DNA of 64,000 nt, taken from Sphingobacterium sp. UBA2700 (lineage in GTDB: Bacteria; Bacteroidota; Bacteroidia; Sphingobacteriales; Sphingobacteriaceae). The notes under the pieces are model-generated. The model ran no database searches. It was not told where the DNA came from and was given only the letters and a program-made list of their open reading frames with translations. The stretch is from contig DELI01000004.1 of NCBI GenBank assembly GCA_002354335.1, positions 102,195-166,194 on the forward strand, given 5' to 3'. Of this stretch, positions 44,522-52,167 are shown piece after piece. Made by a program: the position numbers and the translations under genes. Every line of letters starts with the position of its first letter. Positions within the stretch are counted from its first letter, which is position 1.

Positions 44522-47500
44522 ACTTGCATTAATGATACCAATTTGTCGATATCGATTGGTTTACTCACGTAATCACTAGCTCCCAAATCAATAGACTTCT
44601 CTCTGTCCCCCTTCATTGCCTTCGCAGTAACAGCTATAATCGGTAGATTACTATTCTTTTTTTCTTTTCGTATCAACTGGATCGCCTCATAACCATCCAT
44701 CTCCGGCATCATGATGTCCATGAGTACAATATCAATATGATTCGCCGGATCGTTCACCATCTCCACAGCTTCGCGACCGTTATTGGCAATCTCAATTTGC
44801 ATATTGTATTCCTGAAGCGAAGAAGTCAGCGCAAATACATTCCGCATATCGTCGTCCGCAATCAACACACATTTACCCTCCAAATTGCTAGCGCCGTAGT
44901 GTTCCGTGTTGGCGATCTTATCCAGATTCCTAACCGGATTGTAAGTCGGTTCTGTCAGTTTGTTTAAGAATAAATTAACTTCATCGGTTAATCGGGTATT
45001 CGACTTGCTGGATTTTAGAACCATCGATTGCGTATGGCGCATGATACGCTCCGTCTGTTCCGTCGAAAGATCGTATGCCGTATTGATGATTACCGGAAGT
45101 TTCTCGTATTTTTTGTCTGCTTTAATCTTATCAAGCATCTCTAAACCACTTCCGTCCGGCAGCTTGATATCCAGGATAATACAATCGAAGTTCGATTCCT
45201 GCTCTAATTTTTTCAGACCCGACTCGATGGTAAACGCCTGGATCACATTGATCTGCTGTTCCGCAAAGGCTTTCTTGATCAGATCGCTTTGGAACTCCTG
45301 ATCCTCGATCAACAAGATTTTTTTAACCCCTTTGTTCAGGTTTAAATTAATGTTCTCAAAGGCAGATTCTATGCTCGCTTCGCTCACTGGTTTAGACATA
45401 AAGCCGATAGCGCCATCTTCTAAAAACTCTTTTTTATCAAAGCTCGCTGCAGACATCATGTGTATAGGGATGTGCTTGGTTTCCTCAGCATTCTTTAACG
45501 TGCGCAACACTTCCCAACCATCGGCAATAGGAAGCATGACGTCGAGGATAATAGCATCCGGAAGTTTTGACTTCGCCAGTTGAATACCTGTTTCACCATC
45601 ATACGCTTGAAGGGTGGTAAAACCATATCCCTCTGCAAAGCTTTTTAATATCTCGGAGAAATTGATGTCATCTTCAATAATCAAAATAGCCTTTTCTCCG
45701 GTAGGCTCCGCATGGCTCGCAGGTTTTTCTTCAGCTACTTCTGGGATAATCGCTGCCTTTGGCATCTCTACCTCACGAACAGGAACTTCTTCTTGAGCTT
45801 TAACAGGCTCCTCCGAAGATAGGGAAGAAGGGGCGACATAAGGAATAATCAATGTGAATTTACTTCCTTTATTTGGTTCGCTTTCTAGGACGATACGGCC
45901 ACCTAAAAGCGAGGCAATTTCTTTAGAAATTGATAAGCCTAAGCCGGTGCCACCATATTTGCGACTCGTCGATCCATCCTCCTGACGGAAAGCTTCAAAA
46001 ATCAAGGTTTGTTTCTCCGCCGAAATACCAATACCAGAGTCGGTAACTGCGAAATATAAGTTATTCTGATTCAAACTGATCTTCAAACTAACCTGTCCAT
46101 CCCTTTCGGTAAACTTGAAAGCATTGGAAAGGAAATTCTTCGTCACCTGTTCTAAGCGGTATTCATCAGTCACAAATTCAGCAGGTGCTTCCGATATATC
46201 CACTACAAAGTCAATCTTCTTATTCTCCGCAATCTCTTTGAACAAGGACTCTATATTATGGGCAAATCCGGAAACCGGTATGATTTCATTGTTCAAATCA
46301 ACTTTACCCGATTCGATTTTAGCTAAATCGAGCAACTCATTGATTAGTTGTAGCAGGTCAGACCCTGCATTGTAAATAACGGATGAATATTTTATTTGAT
46401 CTTCCGACAGGTTCTTTTGCTTGTTATCCTGAAGCAACTTTGCCAATATCAGTATACTGTTCAACGGCGTTCTTAATTCATGGCTCATGTTGGCCATAAA
46501 CTCCGATTTATATTTGCTGGCTTGTTCTACTTCAGAAATTTTCTGCTCCACAACCTGTTGGGCATGCTTCAAATCGACATTACGCTTTTCTAGTTCTGCG
46601 GCTTTATCGTTCAGCTCTTTATTTGCTTGCGAAAGCTCTTCCTGCTGTACGCGAAGTTCCTCTTCCGAAGCCTCTAATAAGTTGGTCTTATAAACTAATT
46701 CCTCATTTGTTATACGTAGTTCCTCTTGCTGCGCCTCCAGTTCTTCCGTCTGGTGCTGCGTTTCGGCAAGTAAGTCTTCTACGAGACTTTGATCTTGTCT
46801 AGATTTGATTGCCGAACCAATCGCACGCCCCGCACGGGTTAGGAAGTTTAGAATATTTTCTTGACGCTCATTGCTGAAGGAACCGAAAACTTCAAGTACA
46901 CCGATGCAGTACTCTTCAAAGACGATGGGGAATATGATTACTTTCGCAGGAAGTGCCGAAACGATCCCCGTACCTAATCTAACCTGATTGAGGTCATTAA
47001 TATCTAATACCTTTGGGTTTTTTGTTTCCGCCACGCTACCCACGATTCCTTCGCCAATCAAGATGTTGTTCAGGAGTTGCTTAGAGTCTAAGCCATAAGA
47101 ATCCTTTAAACTGAGCTCGTAAGAATCAATTTTTCGAATATATATCGCTGCAGCATGTCCTCCCAATACGTCTCTCACGATGGATAAAGCATTGTTGGCA
47201 ATCTGATGCTCCGAAAGATTGCCATTGACGATATTGTATACTTTTGCCGAATTCTGTAGAACCCAGTTCAGCTCTTCCAATTTGTCTGTCGTCCGTTGAA
47301 ATTCATCGTTGAGCTTACGCTCTGCCGCCGATGTTTTGCTGAGGTAAGCAGATAGTTTCATGATCTGATAGATCACAAATAGGATAACAACTAAGGAAAT
47401 AATCCCAAGCACCAAGGTAATGGTACGTGTCGTTTCCAGGTATTGCAATTTCTGCTCTGTCTTTTTGGAGCGTATCGCGATGATTTCATTGGTCAGCATA

Positions 47501-47955
47501 TTGCTTGCCGCCGTAATCATTTCTTGTTCATCTGCCAGATTAATAGAAATCGTGTTTAAGCTATTGCTTGATTTCATCGCACTGCGGCTCAGAATGCTAT
47601 CGCTCACGGTTTGAATTTTCGCAATACTGTGCGGAACAGTATCAATTAATATGTTTCTGGCAGCCAGCTTGGCGATGGTTGCATTAATGTTCGTACGCGC
47701 ACGTTCTCTGGAATAAGCATCGACATGGTGCTCGAGGGAGTTGAATTTTGAAATCTGCTGTATCTCAACTTCCCATTGCTGAAGCAAATAGAATTTCTCC
47801 TGCGCCAAGTCCATATATTCTTTCATCGCACCGGTATATTCCTTCTGCTTCGCAGTAAAATACCAATAAGAAAAAATAATGACTAAAGTTGCCACGATGA
47901 TGCTGATCATAGCTTGTAGTCGGGCAGACCTAAGTTTCAACATGTCTAAAGACAT
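44509..47955 (-). CDS. Large membrane hybrid histidine kinase (GAF, kinase, three receivers)
   Basis: An 1148-aa sensor. TM1 (about residues 14-33), an extracytoplasmic helical sensor (about 34-176, CHASE3-like), TM2 (about 178-202), a GAF domain (about 240-385), a long Glu/Gln-rich coiled coil (about 395-480), HisKA with FMANMSHELRTPLNSILIL (about 490-508), HATPase_c with GGTGLGLSISKEIASLLGG (about 690), and three receivers (ILIIEDDIN, ILLIEDQEF, VLIADDDMR, each with a phospho-Asp). It heads a phosphorelay with the CheR/CheB pair. The gene starts 10 nt after the GNAT-like gene. Confidence 0.92.
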   Translation of the reverse strand: MSLDMLKLRSARLQAMISIIVATLVIIFSYWYFTAKQKEYTGAMKEYMDLAQEKFYLLQQWEVEIQQISKFNSLEHHVDAYSRERARTNINATIAKLAARNILIDTVPHSIAKIQTVSDSILSRSAMKSSNSLNTISINLADEQEMITAASNMLTNEIIAIRSKKTEQKLQYLETTRTITLVLGIISLVVILFVIYQIMKLSAYLSKTSAAERKLNDEFQRTTDKLEELNWVLQNSAKVYNIVNGNLSEHQIANNALSIVRDVLGGHAAAIYIRKIDSYELSLKDSYGLDSKQLLNNILIGEGIVGSVAETKNPKVLDINDLNQVRLGTGIVSALPAKVIIFPIVFEEYCIGVLEVFGSFSNERQENILNFLTRAGRAIGSAIKSRQDQSLVEDLLAETQHQTEELEAQQEELRITNEELVYKTNLLEASEEELRVQQEELSQANKELNDKAAELEKRNVDLKHAQQVVEQKISEVEQASKYKSEFMANMSHELRTPLNSILILAKLLQDNKQKNLSEDQIKYSSVIYNAGSDLLQLINELLDLAKIESGKVDLNNEIIPVSGFAHNIESLFKEIAENKKIDFVVDISEAPAEFVTDEYRLEQVTKNFLSNAFKFTERDGQVSLKISLNQNNLYFAVTDSGIGISAEKQTLIFEAFRQEDGSTSRKYGGTGLGLSISKEIASLLGGRIVLESEPNKGSKFTLIIPYVAPSSLSSEEPVKAQEEVPVREVEMPKAAIIPEVAEEKPASHAEPTGEKAILIIEDDINFSEILKSFAEGYGFTTLQAYDGETGIQLAKSKLPDAIILDVMLPIADGWEVLRTLKNAEETKHIPIHMMSAASFDKKEFLEDGAIGFMSKPVSEASIESAFENINLNLNKGVKKILLIEDQEFQSDLIKKAFAEQQINVIQAFTIESGLKKLEQESNFDCIILDIKLPDGSGLEMLDKIKADKKYEKLPVIINTAYDLSTEQTERIMRHTQSMVLKSSKSNTRLTDEVNLFLNKLTEPTYNPVRNLDKIANTEHYGASNLEGKCVLIADDDMRNVFALTSSLQEYNMQIEIANNGREAVEMVNDPANHIDIVLMDIMMPEMDGYEAIQLIRKEKKNSNLPIIAVTAKAMKGDREKSIDLGASDYVSKPIDIDKLVSLMQVWLS

Positions 47956-47965
47956 AATATTGTTG

Positions 47966-49096
47966 TTAAAATGTTAATCGATAAGTACAATGTGTTTTAT
48001 AGCGTTCTGCTCCAAGCGATTCGACAACTGCAATCATTTTCGTATTGAAGCTTCCAATCCAATTCATTTGTATCTCCTGATATGCATGGGGACCTAATTT
48101 AGAAACAGAATTTGCAAAATTCACTATTAAGGCGCTTTCAACACCCCTCCCTTGGTAATCCGGATGTATTCCAAAAACCATCCCTACCATTGTTGTACAC
48201 TTTCTTGTTGTTTTTCGGTACAAAAATCGAATTTTTTGGCATATGTTTAAACTTCCCTGGCGTAAAAATTTCACTAACAGTTGGTTTAGGTCAGGTAAAT
48301 TGATGAAAAAACCTATTGGTTGATCTTTAAAGTAAGAAAACCAAATAATTTTCTTGTCTATAGCCGGACGCATATGCGTAATCAATTGGGCGACTTCAGC
48401 TCTGCTCAACGCATTGACGCCGTCAAAGTCCCTCCAAGCGGCATTATAAACTTCCATAAAGTAAATAACGAGTTCATTCTCCGAAAGTCCGCTGATATCT
48501 TCAAAACGGTAGTTCGGATCTTGTTGAATTCTGCCTGCACGCCGCAGAACTGCAGGGCTAAATGCTGCCGATATTTTCCGGCGATAGGTATATTGCTCGA
48601 ATAAAACTTCGAAAGAATACTGTTTGAAAAGTAGCTGATAATAAGGAGGATGGTAGAACATGCCATAGACTGGAGGGTAGAACCCCTCAATCAGTAATCC
48701 CCACCACTGATCTCTGGTGCCAAAATTAATCGGTCCTTCCATGTGGTTCAAACCATTTGCCTGTAGCCAGGTCTTCGCCTGATCAAAGAGTAAATTGGCA
48801 GCTTCCTGCTCATCAATACATTCGAAAAATCCAAAGCCCCCACGGTTCTCTCCTCGTTTCTCATCGAAATGGTAAAATGCAGCAATGCGGCCAATTATAT
48901 CCCCTTTCGCGTCATATAAATTCCAACGATTGCCGTCGCCCTTCTTAAAAAAGGCATTTTTCGATCGGTCAAAGACCGACTCTATATCGCTATTCAGCGG
49001 ATGAATATAGTTTTGGTTACCTCGGTTGATAAAGGCCGGTAGTTCAAGGAATTGTTTCGAATCAGCGGAATTTATCACCTCCTTTAAATGCATCAT
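47966..49096 (-). CDS. GNAT-like acyltransferase family protein
   Basis: A 376-aa protein of a conserved but poorly characterised family. The N-terminal half has YIHPLNSDIESVFDRSKNAFF and a WNLYDAKGDIIGRIAAFYH beta hairpin. The middle has the striking NFGTRDQWWGLLIEGFYPPVYGMFYHPPYY. The C-terminal part shows a GNAT-like acyl-CoA site, GMVFGIHPDYQGRGVESALI (about residues 305-324). Substrate unknown. It is 10 nt upstream of the hybrid kinase gene and probably the first gene of that operon, which suggests a link to the signalling unit. Confidence 0.65.
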   Translation of the reverse strand: MMHLKEVINSADSKQFLELPAFINRGNQNYIHPLNSDIESVFDRSKNAFFKKGDGNRWNLYDAKGDIIGRIAAFYHFDEKRGENRGGFGFFECIDEQEAANLLFDQAKTWLQANGLNHMEGPINFGTRDQWWGLLIEGFYPPVYGMFYHPPYYQLLFKQYSFEVLFEQYTYRRKISAAFSPAVLRRAGRIQQDPNYRFEDISGLSENELVIYFMEVYNAAWRDFDGVNALSRAEVAQLITHMRPAIDKKIIWFSYFKDQPIGFFINLPDLNQLLVKFLRQGSLNICQKIRFLYRKTTRKCTTMVGMVFGIHPDYQGRGVESALIVNFANSVSKLGPHAYQEIQMNWIGSFNTKMIAVVESLGAERYKTHCTYRLTF

Positions 49097-49230
49097 CTAA
49101 AATCATGATATAACAACTAAATATAGGGAATAAACTGGCATTAAAGCGCGAAAAGCAGAAATAAGGGCCTATTCTTCTAAATAAAATTTATATCTTTAGT
49201 AAATTGAAACTTTTATTAATCGACAATTAA

Positions 49231-50208
49231 ATGGATCCAGCAATTCAACTTGTACTCATCATTATCGGAGCGGTAATCGCCATATTCTTCCTTCTTTATT
49301 TGCTTCCTGTCAACCTATGGTTTACAGCGCAATTATCCAATGTAAAGATCAGCTTACTGAATCTTGTATTGATGCGCTTAAGGAAAGTGTCACCAGCATT
49401 GGTTACCAATGCCATGATCACATCGACCAAAGCAGGTCTAAAGATTAGCTCCAACGAAATTGAAACCCACTACTTAGCCGGTGGAAATGTAAATAAAGTT
49501 ATCAAAGCACTCATCTCTGCAGACAAAGCGAATATTCCGCTAGACTTTAAATTAGCGACGGCGATTGACTTAGCTGGTCGTGATGTGTTCGATGCGGTTC
49601 AGCTTTCTGTAAACCCGCAGGTTATCAATACGCCTCCGGTAGCCGCAGTAGCCAAGGATGGTATTCAGTTGATCGCAAAAGCGCGCGTTACGGTTCGCGC
49701 AAATATCAATCAATTAGTAGGTGGTGCAGGTGAAGAAACGATTCTTGCTCGTGTGGGTGAAGGTATCGTAACGACTATCGGTTCTTCAAGCAATCACAAA
49801 GAAGTATTAGAGAACCCAGATAGAATCTCGAAAACAGTACTTTCTAAAGGGCTGGACTCGGGAACAGCGTTCGAAATCCTTTCTATTGATATCGCAGATA
49901 TCGATATCGGTGAAAACGTGGGAGCAAAACTACAAACCGACCAAGCGGAGGCTGACTTGAAAGTCGCCAATGCAAGAGCAGAGGAACGCCGTGCGATGGC
50001 AGTAGCAACAGAACAAGAGATGCGCGCCAAAGCCCAAGAGGCGAAAGCAAAGGTAATCGAAGCAGAATCGCAAGTACCGATGGCCTTAGCGGAAGCATTT
50101 AGAAATGGCAATCTAGGGATCATGGATTATTATAAAATGCAAAACATCCAGGCGGATACCGATATGAGAACCTCAATCGCTAAACCAAACGGACCAGAGA
50201 AAAAATAA
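49231..50208 (+). CDS. floA: Flotillin-like protein FloA
   Basis: SPFH-domain scaffold of bacterial membrane microdomains. The 325-aa protein has an N-terminal membrane hairpin (about residues 5-30), an SPFH domain (about 45-215, with [39 protein letters not shown]) and an Ala/Glu-rich coiled coil (about 230-290, [34 protein letters not shown]), matching FloA/YqfA length. The usual NfeD partner gene is not adjacent. It is a single gene, ending at a strong terminator. Confidence 0.93.
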   Translation: MDPAIQLVLIIIGAVIAIFFLLYLLPVNLWFTAQLSNVKISLLNLVLMRLRKVSPALVTNAMITSTKAGLKISSNEIETHYLAGGNVNKVIKALISADKANIPLDFKLATAIDLAGRDVFDAVQLSVNPQVINTPPVAAVAKDGIQLIAKARVTVRANINQLVGGAGEETILARVGEGIVTTIGSSSNHKEVLENPDRISKTVLSKGLDSGTAFEILSIDIADIDIGENVGAKLQTDQAEADLKVANARAEERRAMAVATEQEMRAKAQEAKAKVIEAESQVPMALAEAFRNGNLGIMDYYKMQNIQADTDMRTSIAKPNGPEKK

Positions 50209-50236
50209 GAAATCAAGGAATTCGTTTAAATAATAG

Positions 50237-50279
50237 CAAGGGCTGTACATTGTAAAATGATACAGCCCTTGTTGTTTTT
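50237..50279 (+). terminator. Terminator of floA
   Basis: CAAGGGCTGTA (50237-50247) pairs perfectly with TACAGCCCTTG (50261-50271), followed by TTGTTTTT. Confidence 0.85.
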
Positions 50280-50367
50280 AAAAATATCTGCTTTCAAATA
50301 CCAGCCGGAAATACCTCACTTTGGCTTTTTTTTAACGCTGTTTAGCGTAGTTTGAGTGGGTTTATAC

Positions 50368-50402
50368 AAAAAAATAAACCCTGACGATGGGCGCCAGGGT
50401 TT
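50368..50402 (-). terminator. Terminator of the minus-strand small RNA
   Basis: On the minus strand AAACCCTG (50402-50395) pairs perfectly with CAGGGTTT (50383-50376), then A and seven T. Confidence 0.8.
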
Positions 50403-50476
50403 GATACTAACCAATTATAAACCTAAATTATGAAAAGACAATTTTAACTAACAATTCTACTATTCCTTCGAATTGT
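50368..50476 (-). ncRNA. Candidate small RNA, about 109 nt, minus strand
   Basis: A complete stand-alone transcription unit. The promoter (50481-50511) matches consensus fully. Transcription would start near 50476 and end at an intrinsic terminator at about 50368. The RNA opens with a 7-bp hairpin ACAATTC/GAATTGT (50476-50470 with 50457-50451). A 48-nt mostly single-stranded A/U-rich middle follows, then the terminator hairpin. No ORF of note is present. The complementary strand reads like the start of a gene: an A-rich leader, ATG AAA AGA CAA TTT, then TAA (50430-50447). Family not recognised. Confidence 0.65.
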
Positions 50477-50480
50477 GATA

Positions 50481-50511
50481 CAAAGGTAAAGCAAGAATTT
50501 AATTCCGCAAA
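50481..50511 (-). promoter_or_regulatory. Promoter of the minus-strand small RNA
   Basis: On the minus strand TTTG (50511-50508), exactly 19 nt, then TACCTTTG (50488-50481): a full match to the Bacteroidota promoter, including preferred spacing. Confidence 0.75.
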
Positions 50512-50660
50512 GACTTTCCTAAAAAAAGTTTCCCCTGCAACTACTTTCTGACAATTCTCTGATTTATGTGTTTTAACAAATAAAGTTTTGGCATTATTTG
50601 ATTAATCTTACTTATTAATAACTCTTAAAGTTTGTCTAATTTTGGGGATAAATTAAAAAT

Positions 50661-51179
50661 ATGATCTTTCAGAAGTTTACACAGATAAAGGCAGTTGTTT
50701 TAGATGTTGATGGTGTATTGACCGATGGCACCTTGCAAGTTACCGAGTCGGGCGAACAGTTACGGACCTTCTATGTGAAGGATGGATATGCCATGCAATT
50801 AGCGGAAAAAATGGGACTGATGCTATGGGTGATTTCCGGTGGAAGATCGGAGGGCGTACGATTGCGCCTTCAGGGACTCGGGGTGAAGGAAATACATTTA
50901 GGCGTCAGCCAGAAGATGGACGTCTTGAACGAGCTCCTTAGCAAATATGAATTAACAGCCGATCAGCTAATGTACGTTGGAGATGATATGCCAGACTACG
51001 AGGTGATGCAAGTTGTCGGTATTGCCGCATGCCCGATTGATGCTGTAGAGGATATTAAAACCATCTCGCATTATATGTCGCCATTTAAGGGTGGGCGAGG
51101 AGTGGTACGAGATATCTTAGAGAAGATATTGAAGCTGCAAGGAAAATGGGGCGTTCAAACACATATAAAGAGCGTCTAA
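50661..51179 (+). CDS. kdsC: KdsC-like HAD phosphatase
   Basis: A 172-aa HAD-superfamily C0-type enzyme, most like 3-deoxy-D-manno-octulosonate-8-phosphate phosphatase of Kdo/LPS synthesis. Motif I is VVLDVDGVLTDG (residues about 13-24), with the RTFYVKDGYAMQLAEKMG substrate loop (about 36-53), motif II VISGG (about 58), and motif IV VGDDMPDYEVM (about 110-120). A -7 box TAATTTTG at 50637-50644 precedes the ATG by 16 nt. Its stop overlaps the maf start (TAATG). Confidence 0.88.
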   Translation: MIFQKFTQIKAVVLDVDGVLTDGTLQVTESGEQLRTFYVKDGYAMQLAEKMGLMLWVISGGRSEGVRLRLQGLGVKEIHLGVSQKMDVLNELLSKYELTADQLMYVGDDMPDYEVMQVVGIAACPIDAVEDIKTISHYMSPFKGGRGVVRDILEKILKLQGKWGVQTHIKSV

Positions 51180-51772
51180 TGGTACAAGATAAATTAAAAG
51201 ATATTTCGATCATCTTAGGGTCGAAATCGCCCAGAAGAAAAGAGTTGCTAGCTTCGATGGATATTGCTTTTGAGGTCGAGATCAAGGAAACGGACGAATC
51301 CTACGACCCAACACTTTCAGCTGCAGAAATCGTGAAGTATATCGCAGAAACTAAGCTAAGCGCATTTGATCGCGAGCTCTATTTTGATAAGCTTTTAATC
51401 TGCGCCGATACCATTGTCGTAGACGAGCAGGGCGATGTCCTCGGAAAACCTGCCGATTTGGAAGAAGCAAAAGCTGTAATTAAACGGCTAGCTGGTAAAT
51501 CACACCTTGTTTATACGGCAGTAGCCTTAGCCTACCAAGATCAAAAAGTAAGCTTTGTCGAAGAAACAACCGTTTGGTTGAATCAACTCTCCAATGAAGA
51601 GATCGACTATTACGTCGAGCGTTATAAACCGCTAGATAAGGCCGGCTCCTACGGCATCCAAGAATGGATCGGCAGAGTCGGGATCAATAAAATCATTGGC
51701 TCCTATGAAAATGTAATCGGACTCCCAACCGCACGGTTACAGCAAGAATTGAAAATAGTATTTAGTAGTTAG
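51179..51772 (+). CDS. maf: Maf-family nucleotide pyrophosphatase
   Basis: A 197-aa Maf/HAM1-fold pyrophosphatase acting on dTTP/UTP or modified nucleotides. Motifs: IILGSKSPRRKELL (residues about 9-22), ETDESY (about 35), ADTIVV plus GKPADLEEA (about 79-99), and KAGSYGIQEWIG (about 157-168), which is the YhdE-like QxxxG type. Start: the ATG at 51179 shares its A with the kdsC TAA stop, so translation is coupled. The last residues (VFSS) and the TAG stop are encoded inside a dispersed 34-bp repeat, so the natural C-terminus may have been changed by it. Confidence 0.9.
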   Translation: MVQDKLKDISIILGSKSPRRKELLASMDIAFEVEIKETDESYDPTLSAAEIVKYIAETKLSAFDRELYFDKLLICADTIVVDEQGDVLGKPADLEEAKAVIKRLAGKSHLVYTAVALAYQDQKVSFVEETTVWLNQLSNEEIDYYVERYKPLDKAGSYGIQEWIGRVGINKIIGSYENVIGLPTARLQQELKIVFSS

Positions 51773-51789
51773 TACTTAGTATTAAGACC
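51756..51789 (+). repeat. 34-bp TAG-rich repeat, copy at the end of maf
   Basis: Starts TAGTATTTAGTAGTTAG and ends GACC. It matches 28952-28985 and, inverted, 16663-16696. It overlaps the last codons and the stop of maf. Confidence 0.85.
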
Positions 51790-51840
51790 TAGGGCGGGAA
51801 CTAGATTGTAGATATTATTAGATGTATAATTTGTTTTGAA

Positions 51841-51904
51841 CCAAGAAAGGAAGGATATAAGGATAAGCAGGATCCTGTTAATCCTAAAATCCTTCCTTTC
51901 CTGG
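51841..51904. repeat. 64-bp imperfect palindrome of AGGAAGGAT type
   Basis: CCAAGAAAGGAAGGAT (51841-51856) pairs with ATCCTTCCTTTCCTGG at the other end. The centre CAGGATCCTG is itself palindromic. A half copy occurs at about 21638-21680. Confidence 0.7.
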
Positions 51905-52040
51905 TACAAAGACTAGATATCCTGCCCATCATCAGGCGCCATATCCCATCCTGCCCACCTTATCATTGCAAAACGTTAGCAAATCATAAAACTAAAGTCT
52001 AAAATCTGATACCTAAAAGTCTAATACCTAACGACTACGG

Positions 52041-52120
52041 CTCACTTCCCTTTCAAACCCAATGTAAACCCAATACAAACCCGTATCAAAGCCGCTCTGG
52101 AAGGGCTTTGATACGGGTTA
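52041..52120 (+). repeat. Structured dispersed repeat, copy 2
   Basis: Tandem AACCCAATGTA-like units, then a hairpin 52078-52119 with a 14-bp stem CCCGTATCAAAGCC/GGCTTTGATACGGG and a GCTCTGGAAG loop region. Copy 1 is at 21496-21574 on the other strand, with paired changes in the stem. Confidence 0.8.
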
Positions 52121-52167
52121 AAATGGGGTGATGAAAGTTTTTAATTGCTTTCAGGTCAGTCGCATTC

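Larger units (their letters stand above)
51773..52167. other. 395-nt gap filled with dispersed repeats
   Basis: No gene is seen. From left to right: the rest of the TAG-rich repeat, a long palindrome (51841-51904), degenerate AGTCTAAAATCTGATACC-type units (about 51985-52035) and the structured repeat copy 2 (52041-52120). Confidence 0.7.

Noticed and set aside
50430..50447. Five-codon ORF MKRQF on the plus strand in the floA-kdsC gap
   Set aside because: No promoter matching consensus was found on that strand; the complete transcription unit is on the minus strand, so the mini-ORF is treated as the complement of the small RNA.
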